DNA of 64,000 nt from Musa acuminata AAA Group. Its lineage: Eukaryota; Streptophyta; Magnoliopsida; Zingiberales; Musaceae. Of the stretch, positions 10,643 to 22,215 are shown piece after piece. The translations under genes were made by a program, and so were the position numbers. The stretch lies in the NCBI RefSeq assembly GCF_036884655.1, contig NC_088359.1, positions 18,790,501 through 18,854,500 on the forward strand, given 5' to 3'. A model generated the notes under the pieces. The model made no database searches. It had not been told where the DNA came from and was given only the letters and a program-made list of their open reading frames with translations. Position 1 is the stretch's first letter. The number at the start of each line of letters is the position of its first letter.

Positions 10643-13592
10643 ATCTCCCCCTTTTTGATGATGACAACCACTTGATGACGGAGTTAAACTTAACTCCCGG
10701 AGTTTAAACAAACTCCCCCTATCAATATGCCATATTGATAGAACCTTGAATTCAAACTGAATTCAAGTCATTGCAATATTCATCATGAATACTTGCAACA
10801 CGTTATCATGAACTTATGCATAAACTTATGCATAACATCATACTTCTCCCCCTTTGTCATCAACAAAACGGAGAAGTCCAACTATTTTTGTGTTTGGAAT
10901 ATTAGTTTAACTCATTGCATGAAAAACATAATATCAAGTTTTATCATCATGCAGTTTTGAAGCCAAAAAATTCAGCAAATGTTACATCATGCTTAGAACA
11001 TTCAAGCTATCAAGTTTTAGATATGCAAGTTTACAGCATACAAGATAGCACTTTTAGAACATGCAAGCTAGCAATGTTACAACATTTTAGAACTTGCAAG
11101 CTAGCAAATTTTTGCTTCCTTTGCAATGTTTGAGCTCGCAATTTTGCTTCCATTGCAAGGTATAAGTTTAGCATGTTTAATTTTCTTGAGATACCAACTA
11201 TTTGCTTCTCTTTATACTACAAGCTAGCAATTTTTACGATATGCAAGTTTTACTACATACAAGCTAGCAAAAATTTCGAAAGCAAATGCAAGATAGCTTT
11301 CTTGTGTAAGCTTATGATTCTTGCTTCCTATTGCAATGTGCAAGTTGCAAGTTTTGCTTCTTGAGATAGGCAAGATAGCACTTTCGCAATTTTTGTTTGG
11401 CAAGCTTGTGATGTTCAAGATAACAAGCTCTTTATTCTCTTTTAAGAAGTGTCATTTTTGCTTTCTTTGCAAAGTGCAAGCTAGCAAAATGCCAAACTAG
11501 CAAGAGATAATGTTTTACATGAGGCAAGCAAACAATTTGGCAAGTGTTACATTTGCATCTTCTCTTTAGAGGAGTGTAATTTTTGCTTTCATCTTGAATT
11601 GTGTAAGCTAGCTAGTTTGCCTCTTTTCATGATGTCCATGCTAGAAATTCTTGTTCCCCCTTTGTCATTGTCAAAAAGAAGGGAAGACCCCTTTTTTTTA
11701 ATTTTCAGATTATGACAAAGGTAAGTATCAATTTTATTCGTGCATCATTATATATTCAAATTAAAACATACACAATTTCAAAAACCTTATTTTTCATGCA
11801 TGATACCGAAAAATAAATCAATCATCATTAAAGGGTATATCATACATGATACTCAAATATTAAAATTTTTAAGCATTTATCAACATGTTGATCATGATAC
11901 CGAACATTCATCATTTAAAGCATTCATGCAATATATCATGTACATTATTGTCATAAGTATTACATGCATCATTTCAAGTTCATGAATATTTCATCATTGC
12001 ATGCATCATTCCAAATCATAAAATATTCAATCATCATTAATGCATGATTCCTATTCATCATTTATTTTGCAACATGATGGTACCAAATTTGTCAAATTAC
12101 ATCCTACCATACATGATCGAAACTTCTTATTTGTATACATCAAACCAAATTAATGAATATTTCATGTATTCTTATCATCACATAAGGAATATCAAGAAGA
12201 ATTATTAGGTGATGAGATAAACATTTCATGAATACAAGGAATTGCATAAAAATCATATCATAAGTGTTTCATGTATTCATATTATCACATAAAGCATACA
12301 AGACATACAAGGCAAAGAAATCTTGTTATTTCTATATTATGAAATATATGATATCAAGGCTCATGATTCATTTGAAAAGATATAGCACGAAGAGCAACTT
12401 GAAACATTCTTATCAAGATCACATTTTAAAATATTCCAAGTATCAAGATATCAATATGACACTTCATTGGATTCTGAGAAATCAAAAGACAAGTTACACT
12501 TCATTTGAAGAATTCTTTTTTGATAAATGTAGGGAGCATAATGAACGATCTTGATTTATAAATAACTTCATGTTATAATTATCAAGATCATGATTTTAAT
12601 AATTATTTTCTTTAGCAAAGAATCACAAAAGCACTTTATTTTTGCATAAGAAATCTCATTGTATTGTTAGGATCAAGATATGTATGTGAAACAAATCTTT
12701 GCAAGTAAAAACACTATCATCCATATTTCAAGATGGAATTTATAAGCAGGAATCATTTTATCAAATCCATTTCAGAAAAATATTTTATAATAAGTGTATG
12801 AGAAAATCCGATTGTTAGGATACTAATTGTTAAGCGAATCTGAAAATGAAATTAACACTTTCATGCATTCGAACAAGATTTGCTATAGATTTTCAAGTTC
12901 AATTATGAAGATAAAACATGCTCATGATCATAAAAATTTTGTATCCAAAACACATAATTTTCAACATGTTATTAAGGCATGTAATAGTGTAAAATCATCA
13001 TGGCAATTAAGTGAATTAAACATTGAATCAAGAAACTCCGAAAAATAATCTTAACAAGTTCATGTATTCGAGCACATTTTTGCTATAGTTTTTCAAATAC
13101 ACTCATGAAAATAACACTTGTTTATCATCATGTATAGCTTAAAATCTCATGCATAAAATTGTTAATCAAAATATCATTATGCATTTCTTCAAATCAAACA
13201 TGATTTTTTTTTTTAAACAAAATCGAGAAATAACAATGGAAATCAACGTAATACACATTATTACTTCTTAACCATGATTTCATATTTTCAATCAAGATCA
13301 TTTTATTTGTTTATCATAAAATATGCAATATTATCATTTTCGAAATTACCTAGCATGATCATAATTTTTTTTTTTAAACATGTAATTTTTTAAGAAAATT
13401 AATTCTAAACTAAAAAAGAAAATACATCATAAAAGCATCAAATAATTTCAAAATAAATTAGGGGGATTTCGATTACCTCATCATTGAAAGCGATTAGGCG
13501 TAGTTTGCCACCTCGCCTTTCTTGATTTTCTCCTCGTCTTCGGAGGAGCTCGATTCATCCCACTTTGTGTTCTTCTTCTTTGACCTCTTCCT
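10643..13592 (-). other. AT-rich noncoding spacer replacing pol in element C
   Basis: About 2.9 kb without a credible gene. The element-distal part has many short CAAGCTAGCA-like words (11030-11620) and polypurine-tract-like blocks in complement (10844-10870 CTTCTCCCCCTTTGTCATC, and near 11655). The end next to gag is homologous to the D sequence after 51300, for example GGCAAACTACGCC followed by GAGGTAATC. Sharing this spacer with D shows it is a fixed part of the family rather than a private deletion scar. Confidence 0.75.
10644..10656 (-). other. Polypurine tract of element C
   Basis: The complement reads AAAAAGGGGGAGA, directly before the 3' LTR start. Identical tracts precede the 3' LTRs of A, D and F. 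Confidence 0.85.
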
Positions 13593-14396
13593 TCATTCAA
13601 GTTTATTGTTTATTTTAGATTTTTGTTTAATAAACTTATTAAGATTTAGTGTTCGAAGTTCAAGTTCATCATTGTCCTCATCACTTGAGTCATCGCTCAA
13701 GTGGGATTCATTTGTCCAGAGTTCCAAATCCTTCATGTTCTTTGGAAGGTGATTTTGTTCATCATGTTCATCATGTGCATTGTGCACCATTTCATATGTC
13801 ATCAATGAACCAATTAGTTCTTCAAGTGGTAAGTTGTTTAGGATTTTAGCTTCTTGTATTGCAGTTACTTTTGAATCCCACTTCTTAGAAAGAGAACGCA
13901 AAATCTTGTTTACGAGTTTAAAATTCGAAAAACATTTTCCAAGAGCTCTTAAATTATTGACGACATCCGTGAAACGGGTGTACATGTCGCCTATAGTCTC
14001 GCTTGGTTGCATTCGAAAAAGCTCAAAATCATGCAATAAAACGTTAACTTTCGAGTCTTTGACTCTACTAGTTCCCTCGTGCGTGATTTCAAGTGTTCGC
14101 CAAATGTCAAAAGTCGTTTCGCACGTAGAAATCCGATTGAACTCATTTTTGTCCAAAGCGCAAAATAAGGCATTCATAGCCTTTGCGTTTAAAGAAAAAT
14201 ACTTCTTCTCCAAAGCCGACCATTCGTTCATCGGTTTAGAGGGAAGTTGAAAACCGTTTTCAACGATATTCCATAAATCCAAAGTCATAGAAATCAAGAA
14301 AATTCTCATTCGAGTTTTCCAATAGGTGTTGTTTGTCCCATTGAACATGGGTGGACGTGTAATAGAATGACCCTCTTGGTTTCCGACGTATGCCAT
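13593..14396 (-). CDS. Copia-type Gag, short form (element C)
   Basis: A nucleocapsid/capsid Gag of 267 residues, open from ATG 14396. The N-terminus MAYVGNQEGHSITRPPMFNG and the motifs YWKTRMRIFLISM, NAKAMNALFCALDKNEFNR, THEGTSRVKDSKVN and ETIGDMYTRFTDVV are the copia Gag (UBN2-like) domain at about residues 10-210. An acidic linker (DDSSDEDNDELE) follows. It ends before any zinc knuckle, unlike the 521-residue Gag of element B, which has two CCHC knuckles. The start is the same ATG, after an AAACCCAAGAGAG leader, as in A and B. It lies about 50 bases inside the primer site. Whether this short form still packages RNA is unknown; it may be a decayed longer frame, since D keeps more of the tail. 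Confidence 0.85.
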   Translation of the reverse strand: MAYVGNQEGHSITRPPMFNGTNNTYWKTRMRIFLISMTLDLWNIVENGFQLPSKPMNEWSALEKKYFSLNAKAMNALFCALDKNEFNRISTCETTFDIWRTLEITHEGTSRVKDSKVNVLLHDFELFRMQPSETIGDMYTRFTDVVNNLRALGKCFSNFKLVNKILRSLSKKWDSKVTAIQEAKILNNLPLEELIGSLMTYEMVHNAHDEHDEQNHLPKNMKDLELWTNESHLSDDSSDEDNDELELRTLNLNKFIKQKSKINNKLE

Positions 14397-14432
14397 CTCT
14401 CTTGGGTTTTAATCCATTTGAGAGTTAACCCC

Positions 14433-14444
14433 GCTCTGATACCA
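14433..14444 (-). other. Primer-binding site of element C
   Basis: GCTCTGATACCA (complement TGGTATCAGAGC), two bases inside the 5' LTR edge at 14447; initiator tRNA-Met type. Confidence 0.9.
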
Positions 14445-14446
14445 AT

Positions 14447-16392
14447 TGTTAGGATCAAGAGCACTAAGAGGGGGGGGGGGTGAATTAGTGCAGCGGAAAT
14501 CTTTCAACGATAAAAAACCGTTCAAACGATAAAAACGATTTCGGTGTGAAAGCCGATTCTAAGATTACTTTAACTTAAGATCAAGCGAGATGACGTTAAA
14601 GTCAATCTATGAAGGTAGTTTGCAGTTATGATGAAAATCAGAACGTAAGCGCAAACTGAAATTTGATGTTCATACGATAAAACTGATTTGCGTATAAACG
14701 CCGATTCGGAAAGCACTGAACTTTGAAAAACGTTCGTAAAAACACAGAAGGCAGTAAGCTATGGAGGGCGTTTGCAGTAAAGATAAGATGCTCAAAGTAA
14801 ATGCAAATCGAGATTTAGAGTGGTTCGGTCAATCTTGACCTACTCTACTTTTGGCTTCCTCCACCGACGAGGTCACCGACGTCAACTAGAGGCCTTCCTT
14901 CAATAGGCGAAGGCCAACCACCCTTTTACAATTTCACTCCTTTTGACGGGCTTAGGAGACAACCCTTACAGAATTTTCTCTCCTATCTTCAAAGCTCAGA
15001 ACTTGGAAGAAAAGAGGGAGAAGAACTTTTGGCCTTTACAACAATTTTGAGCTCTAAAAATCACAGAATAAGATCAAGATTTCAGTATATGTTCAGTGCT
15101 CATTCAGTGCTGAATGGGTGGGGTATTTATAGGCCCCAACCCAGTTCAAATTTGGAGCTCAAAATTGTCAATTCCCGGAATTCCGGGATCTGGCGGTTGC
15201 ACCACCTGACTGGAGCGGTTGCACCGCTTGGTAGAGCTCGAAGACTGAGCCTCTAGGCGGTGCCACCTCCTGTCATGGGCGGTTGCACCTCCTGTTAGAG
15301 TTCGAAGACCGAGCTCAGGCGATGCCACCTCCTGATTGAGGCGGTTGCACCGCTCAGCCAGAGCTCGGAGACCGAGCCCAGGCGGTGCCATCTCCTATCA
15401 GGGGAGGTTGCACCGCCCAGTCTCGCTCGGAGACTGAGCCCAGGCGGTGCCACCTCTTGGCTGGGGCGGTTACACCACCCAGTCGCCCTCGGAGACTCAG
15501 CCCAGGCGGTGCCACCTCCTGGCTTGGGCGGTTCAACCGCTTGGCAGAAATGAGGGTCCGAATGGGTTGATCCATTCGGCCCAATTTGGGTTTTTCAGGG
15601 GCCCAATTGCCCCTAGATTAAGTTAATGGGATCACCTCCCATTTCCAACTTAATCATTGTGCTAACTTCGATATTCCCTAAGACATTTACTGCAACTTGC
15701 TCCGGTGCATCAATCGCTTCTTCCGGCGAGCTTTTAGCGAACTTCCGTCGATCATCCGATGAACCCTCGGTGATGCTCTTGCGGACTTCCGGCAAACTCC
15801 TGGACTTGCAACGATCCACTTGGCGAGTTCCGACGAGCTTCTTTGGCAAGCTCCTAGACTTCTCGGATTTGTTCCCGCAGAACTTCCGACGACTGTCCGA
15901 ACTTCCGTCGAACTCTCGAACTCCCAACGTGATCATTGTCTTGACTCCGGCCCAACTCCTGCTGCAAGTCTTTTTTCTATCGTAGTTAATCCTGCACACA
16001 CAAAACTTCGATCGAGACAAATAATCCTAAGCAATTAACCAAGTTGTCCGGCATGTCATTGGTCTCTCGACGCTTCTTCCGATTCTTCGGCGCATCGTCC
16101 TTTCCTGCAGCCTATTGCCTAATCGGCCAGTTGACTCCGCAACTCCGATATCCTTGGCACAATACCCGCTCTTCTTGGCCCGATGCCCTAGTCCACGGCC
16201 CAAAGCCTTCTGTCGATACGTCGACCGCTCCACCGGCCCGACGTCCAATCTTCTGACATGTTCCTCCAACACAACACGATTTTCTTGCTTTAATTGTCTC
16301 ATCCTGATCGAAGCATCCTGCGTCACTCAAAATGCAGATTAAATCATAAACATATATCAAGTAGTTTCATCATCAAAATACGAGATTCAACA
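14447..16392 (-). repeat. 5' LTR of element C
   Basis: It runs TGTTAGGATCAAGAG...CGAGATTCAACA. The G-run is 11 bases (14470-14480), the TATA box complement is at 15124-15131 and the palindrome array is at about 15191-15548. It is collinear with 8680-10642 except for the G-run length and small differences. Confidence 0.9.
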
Positions 16393-18842
16393 CCTTCCAC
16401 ATCCACTAAATAGTGCATCTGAATATAACCTTTGTCAATTGTGTAAGAGGCCATTTTCTTGAAAAACATTGCATGAGGTCACCTAATTCTTGATGCAAGT
16501 TTGGTTGCGGCATTCTATTGAGTTCGAATCGCTGGATAATCTCCTTCTATATCCATTTAGTATAGTCACAAGCAAAATAGAGATGGTCAATAGTTTCTTC
16601 TTGTTGCATGCAAAGGGAGCATCGGTTAACATGATGGATACCTCTTCTTTTCATATTGTCTATTGTAGGTAGTTTATTCAGAAGGGCCTGCCATATACAT
16701 AAGGAATATCTTTGTGATCCCGGTCGATCCCATGTCCAACTGCTTGGGAGCCACTTGTTATTTTTTTGCCTAATTTGATTCCATGCGGATGTGGCACTAA
16801 ATTTGTCATTGTCATGAAGCCAAATAAGTACATCTGAAGGGTTGTTCCTGATTGGAATAGATGTGATAGTCGGCTAAAGTGATAACATTTCAGGAGAAAT
16901 AGGAGTAGGGAGACACTAGGTACCATTAGCAATGAACTCGGAAACCTTCCAATCTTTGGGAGCCCCAAGGTATTTTCGTATTCTATCATCATATAATTGA
17001 AATATACTTTTCCCATTCACCCAAGGATCATACCACATATTAGTATTAGTTCCAGTAGAGATTGCGTAAGAAATGTGTTTGATTAGCCAATTCCTTGCCT
17101 TTAAGATTCCTTTCCAAGCTGCAGAGTGGTATGTTCTTGTTGAAATTTCCCAAATTGATTCCTTTGAAAGATACCTAGTAGAAAACCATTGTGACCATAA
17201 AGAACATTTGTTTTGCAAAAGGTCCCACAATTGCTTTACCAAACATACTTTATTCCAATCTCTAGTATTTCTCAAGTTCAGCCCCCCTTCATCTTTCGGT
17301 TTGCAGATGCTGTCCCAATTTTCCATATGCATTGTCTTATCATTTGTGTCATTCCAGAAGAAGTTTATTAATAACCGTTCAATATCTTGAAGAAGTCCAA
17401 TAGGCAGAAGAAATGCATTAGACCAATATATAGAGTAAGAGTACAACAACGAACGGATGAGTTCAAGTCGTCCTGCTTTTGAAAGAAGCCAATTTTTTCA
17501 GGAGGAAATTCTATTTTTATTTTTTGTAGGATAGGCTGATTGTGGGTTTTGTGAATGCTAGTAGATATGAGTGGGAGACCAAGATATGTAACTGGCAGAT
17601 TTCCCTCACTAACCCTTAGGGTATGTGCAATAACTTCTTTGTCCTCAATGCAAGGGCTCATGTAGACTTTACTTTTCGCATAATTTAACTGAAGGCCAGA
17701 AACTATACCAAAATCATTCAGAATAGTAGCCAGGTTTATTACTGAAGTTAAATCATTCTGAAGAAAGATAAGAAGATCATATGTAAAGATTATATGTGAT
17801 ATATGAATAGGGCCAGCATGGGGTACCTTAATACTACCATCAGAGACCGCATATTCCAACATATAGCTAAGTCCTTCCATTGCAATAGTAAAGAGATATG
17901 GAGAGAGTGGATCACCTTGTTGGATGTCATTCTTGCTCCCAAAAAAACCAATAGGTGAGCCGTTGAAGAGTGTTGAAAACTTTAGAGTTTCTAAGCAACA
18001 TTGAATCCAATTAACCCATTGTTGAGGGAAGTTCATACCGTGGAGCATCTTATAGATAAAGTTCCTATTAATTGAGTCAAAGGCTTTTCGTAGATCAGCT
18101 TTAAAACAGATTATTGTCCTTTTTGCTTTTGAGTGCAGATCCTTGACCAAGTCATTAGCAAGCAGAATATTATGATGTATACTTCTCCCTTTGATGAAAG
18201 CAGCCTGATTTGGACTAATTATCTTGTGTATTACCATTTGTAATCTATCTGCTAACATTTTGGAGATGATCTTGTAAATAAAGTTGCATAAAGATATGGG
18301 TCGATAGTTCTCTAGTGAATCAGCTCCTGCATTCTTGGGAATTAAAGAAATAAAAGTGCAATTCATCTCTCTAATAATATGACCTGAAGAGAAAATGTGT
18401 TGGCAAGCTTTAATCACATCATTACCAATAATAGACCATGTAATTTGGTAAAATTCAGCAGGAAATCCGTTTGGACCATGGCTTTTGTGCTTTGGTGACT
18501 TAAAGACAACTCTTACTATTTTGTCATCTGTAATTGGGGTATTGAGGATAGAAATAGCACTCGAATCAAGCTTTCTAGTTGGCTCCACATGAATATTATT
18601 AGGTTGCCCCGCTTGGTTGAATAAGGAATAAAAAAATTGCTCAGTGTATGCTTTAACCTCATCTAAATTCTCAATAAGATTGTTATCTTTATCTCTACAT
18701 TTCCTGATGCGGTTAACGACTCTTCGAGTAGTAATGGAAGCATAAAAAAACTTAGTATTGGAATCCCCTAAAGTAAGCCAATGCTGTTGAGACTTCTGTT
18801 TTGCAAAACATTCCTCTTGCTTTAAGGCTTGAATGAAGTTAT
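16393..18842 (-). pseudogene. LINE ORF2, reverse transcriptase region
   Basis: This encodes the reverse transcriptase of an L1-type LINE. On the minus strand, from high to low coordinates, it shows QHWLTLGDSNTKFFYAS, SHGPNGFPAEFYQ, LIPKNAGADSLENYRPISLCN, PNQAAFIKGRSIHHNILLAND, KADLRKAFDSINRNF, GSKNDIQQGDPLSPYLFTIA and, near 17790, the catalytic box. That box reads IFTYDLLIF rather than the usual FADDLLIF, so the first catalytic Asp is lost. The frame is open 18588-17368, then shifts near 17430 and again near 16950. The zf-RVT region follows at 16400-16680. It is interrupted by F at 18842 and C at 16393. Confidence 0.9.
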
Positions 18843-20581
18843 TGTTGAATCTCGGATTTTGATGATGAAATCAATTGTCAATTGTTTGTCTAATCTGTGT
18901 GTTGAGATAAGTGTGCAGGATTAACTACGATGAAAGTAAGACATGCAGCAGGAGTTGCGCCGGAGTCATGACAATGATCCCGTTCGGAGTTCAAGAGCTC
19001 GACGGAAGTTCGGACGGTCGTCGAAGGTTCTGCGGGAACAAATCCGAGAAGTCTAGAAGCTTGCCAAAGGAGCTCGTCGGAACTTGCCAAGTGGATCGTC
19101 GCAAGTCCAGGAGTTTGCTGGAAGTCCGCAGGAGGATCACCGAGGGTTCATCGGATGATCGACGGAAGTTCGCCGGAAACTTGCCGGAAGAAGCGATTGA
19201 CGCACCGGAGCAAGCTGCAGAATATGTCTTCGGAAATAATCGTAGTTAGCACATTGATTAAGTTAGAAATGGGAGGTGATACCATTAGCATAATCTTGGG
19301 GCAATTGGGCTCCTGAAAGAATCAAATTGGGCCGAATGGATTAATCCATTCGGACCTTGATTGCTGTGGGAGGTGCAACCGCCCAAGCCAGGAGGTAGCA
19401 CCGCCCAAACTATGTCTCATAGCGAGACTGGGCGGTGCAACCGCCCCAGCCAAGAGGTGGCACCACCCCGGGCTTAGTCTCCGAGCGAGACTGGGCGGTG
19501 CAACCTCTTCTGCCAAGAGGTAGCACCGCTAGAGCTCAAGTTTCGAGCTCTGCCAGGCGGTGCAACCTCCCCAGTCAGGTGGTGCAACCGCCTGAGCTCG
19601 GTCTTCGAGCTCTGGCAGAGAGGTGCAACCGCCCTTGACAGAGGTGGCACCGCCCAGAGGCTCAGTCTTCGAGTTCTGCCAGGCGGTGCAACCGCCCCAG
19701 TCAGGAGGTGCAACCGCCTGATCCCGGAATTCCGGGAATTGACAGAATTGAGCTCCAAATTTGAACTGGGTTGGGGCCTATAAATACCCCACCCATTCAG
19801 CACTGAAAGTATAGAACACAAACTCGAAATCTTGCTGTCTTTCTGTGGTTCTTGAGCTCAAAACTGCTAGTTCTCCTCTTTCTGTTCTTCAAAGTTTGAG
19901 TTGTAAAGAGAGGAGAGAAAACTTCTGTAAGGGTTGTCTCCTAAACCCGCCAAAAGGAGTGAATCGGTAAGAAGGTGGTTGGCCTTCGCCTATTGAAGGA
20001 AGGCCTCTAGTCAACGTCGGTGACCTCATCGGTGGAGGAAGCCAAAAGTGGAGTAGGTCAAGATTGACTGAACCACTCTAAATCTCGGTTTGCATTTCCT
20101 TTAAGCATTTTACCTTCATTGCAAACTTCTCAATAGTTATTGCCCTCTGCGATTTTACAAACAAGTTTCAACGTTTAGACGTAATTCTGCGTTTAGACGT
20201 AAATCTGCGTTTAGACGTAAATCTACTTTTTCGTATGATCATCATATTGCAGATTGCATTTACATTTGGAGCTTTACCAATACTGCACACTGCCTTTATA
20301 CTCCTGCTTAAACTGTGTCTTATCTAATCAAGTGATTTACGAATCAGCATTTAGACGTAATTCAGTTTCTTCGTACGAACTTCGGATTTCAGTTTGCGCC
20401 GATATTCTGGTTTTCATCATAGCTGCAAACTGCCTGCTTAGTTTGACATTAACATTGATTAGTATCAACTTTCATACAGAAGTTGTTTTTATCGGTTGAA
20501 CGCAGCTTTCGATTTTAATCACAGAAAGTTTTCCGCTGCACTAATTCACCCCCCCCCCTCTTAGTGCTCTCGATCCTAACA
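18843..20581 (+). repeat. 5' LTR of element F
   Basis: It runs TGTTGAATCTCGG...CGATCCTAACA, 1739 bp. Landmarks are a palindrome array at about 19366-19725, TATA box TATAAATA at 19779-19786, an 18-bp tandem repeat (GCGTTTAGACGTAAATCT type, about 20170-20225) and a 10-base C-run at 20549-20558. It lacks the extra 5' module of C, D and S. Confidence 0.95.
19779..19786 (+). promoter_or_regulatory. LTR TATA box (element F)
   Basis: TATAAATA within GGGGCCTATAAATACCCC, about 55 bp after the palindrome array. The same site is at 7465 (S), 27056 (F 3'), 29499 and 40807 (A), 55601 (D), and on the minus strand at 9371 and 15124 (C) and 50039 (B). The element transcript should start shortly downstream. 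Confidence 0.8.
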
Positions 20582-20583
20582 AT

Positions 20584-20595
20584 TAGTATCAGAGC
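20584..20595 (+). other. Primer-binding site of element F
   Basis: TAGTATCAGAGC, one mismatch from the initiator tRNA-Met consensus TGGTATCAGAGC, two bases after the LTR. Confidence 0.85.
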
Positions 20596-20631
20596 CCGGT
20601 TAACTCTCATACGGATTAAAACCCAAGAGAA

Positions 20632-22215
20632 ATAGATTACGCCGGAAACCAAGAGGGCCATTCTATTACACGTCCACCCATGTTTAATGGGACGGACTAC
20701 ACCTATTGGAAGACCCGAATGAGGATCTTTCTTATCTCTATGGATGTTGAACTTTGGAATCTTGTCGAAAATTATTTTTCGTAGTCTTCTCTTCCAATGA
20801 TCGATTGGAATGATTTGGAGAAGAAGGCTTTCGCTCTCAATGCAAAGGCTATGAATGCCTTATTTTGCGCACTTGATAAAAACGAGTTTAATCGTGTTTC
20901 TATTTGTGAAACTGCATTCGATATTTGGCACACACTCGAAGTGACTCATGAAGGCACAAGTAGAGTGAAAGAGTCAAAAATCAATCTTTTGTTACACTCT
21001 TTCGAACTTTTCCGAATGAAACTGAGTGAAACTATTGGCGACATGTTTACCCGTTTCACGGATGTCGTCAACGGTCTAAAAGGACTCGGAAAAAGTTTTT
21101 CGGATTTTGAGCTCGTAAATAAAATTCTAAGATCCCTTCCTAAGAGTTGGGATCCTAAAGTCACTGCTATTCAAGAGGCAAAAGATCTAAACAACTTCCC
21201 TCTTGAAGAACTAATTGGGTCATTAATGACCTATGAGATGACTTGCAAAGCTCATGAAGAGCAAGAAGACATCCTTCCAAAGAACAGGAAGGATATGACA
21301 CTTAGAACTTTGGAAGACCACTTGAAAGAAAACTCAAGTGATGAGGACTATGACGATGACTTGGCACTTCTAACAAGAAAATTTAAAAAATTCATTAAAA
21401 GAAACAAGTTTAAGAAAGACACTAAAAATAAACTTGAACCCAAGAAGGACCAAGTTATTTGCTATGAGTGCAAAAAGCCGGGACACTACAAGAGTGATTG
21501 TCCCCAAGCCAAAAAGAGAACAACAAAGAAGAAGACGCTCAAAGCAACATAGGATGATTCGAGCGCATCCGAAGAAGAGGAGTCCAACACCGAGCAAGTT
21601 GCTCATTACGCCTTAATGGCCATCGGAGATGAGGTAACGAATTTATTAGATGCTGATTTATCTTTCGATGAATTATTAAATGCCTTCCATGACTTATTTG
21701 ATGAATGCAAGATTATCAATAGAAAATACAAGTTGCTAAAAAAGGAGCATGATAGTCTTACTTGTGATTTTGATAAGTTAAAAACTGAATATCATGATAG
21801 TTTAAATTCATGTATCAAATGCCATGATCTAGAAACTCTCCAAAAAGAAAACCTGCTACTTAAGGACACCTTGAAGAAATTCGAGGTTGGTAGCAAGTCA
21901 TTGAACATGATCCTTGCAAACAAGGGTCACGTTCCAAAAAGGAGTGGAATTAGATTTGTGAGAAGTCCTCATCGAAATCCAACCACCTTCATAAAAGGCC
22001 CCATCTTACATGTTCAACACCAAACCAAATGCAACTTTTGTTGCAAATTTGGACACAAGACGCATTATTGTCCATTCAAGAAAATAAGTCCAAACAAACT
22101 GACTTGGGTTCCTAAAGGAACCATGATAAAATCTATGCAACATGATAAACAATGTAGATCTATCTTTGAGGCACCCAAAAGCAAATGGGTACCTAAAAAT
22201 CATCCTTTCTTGTAG
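20632..22215 (+). pseudogene. Copia Gag of element F (start lost, two stops)
   Basis: This Gag would coat the RNA and form the particle. The family start codon is ATA here (20632), followed by the family HSITRPPMFNG and YWKTRMRIFLISM. In one frame there are stops at about 20780 (TAG for Lys in the SKSSLP motif) and 21550-21552 (TAG for Trp in KATWDDSS). Past the capsid region come zinc knuckle CYECKKPGHYKSDC (about 21461-21502), a coiled segment and a second knuckle CNFCCKFGHKTHYC (about 22030-22070). It ends at TAG 22213-22215, in frame with the protease that follows. That UAG is at the same place in A and B, so it is probably an element feature and not decay. Confidence 0.9.

Larger units (their letters stand above)
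8680..16392 (-). mobile_element. Element C: gag-only Sirevirus-like retrotransposon
   Basis: Full length, 7.7 kb, with direct LTRs 8680-10642 and 14447-16392, primer site 14433-14444 and polypurine tract 10644-10656 (complement). It is flanked by CCTTT (8675-8679) and CCTTC (16393-16397), one mismatch from a perfect duplication; joining the flanks restores LINE ORF2. The interior holds one gag frame and about 2.9 kb of AT-rich sequence. No protease, integrase or RT is present, so it depended on another element's Pol. Element D is the same type. Confidence 0.9.

Noticed and set aside
11030..11620. Repeated CAAGCTAGCA words as a possible satellite or binding-site array
   Set aside because: Irregular spacing in AT-rich spacer; no clear unit length. 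Kept only as a description of the spacer.
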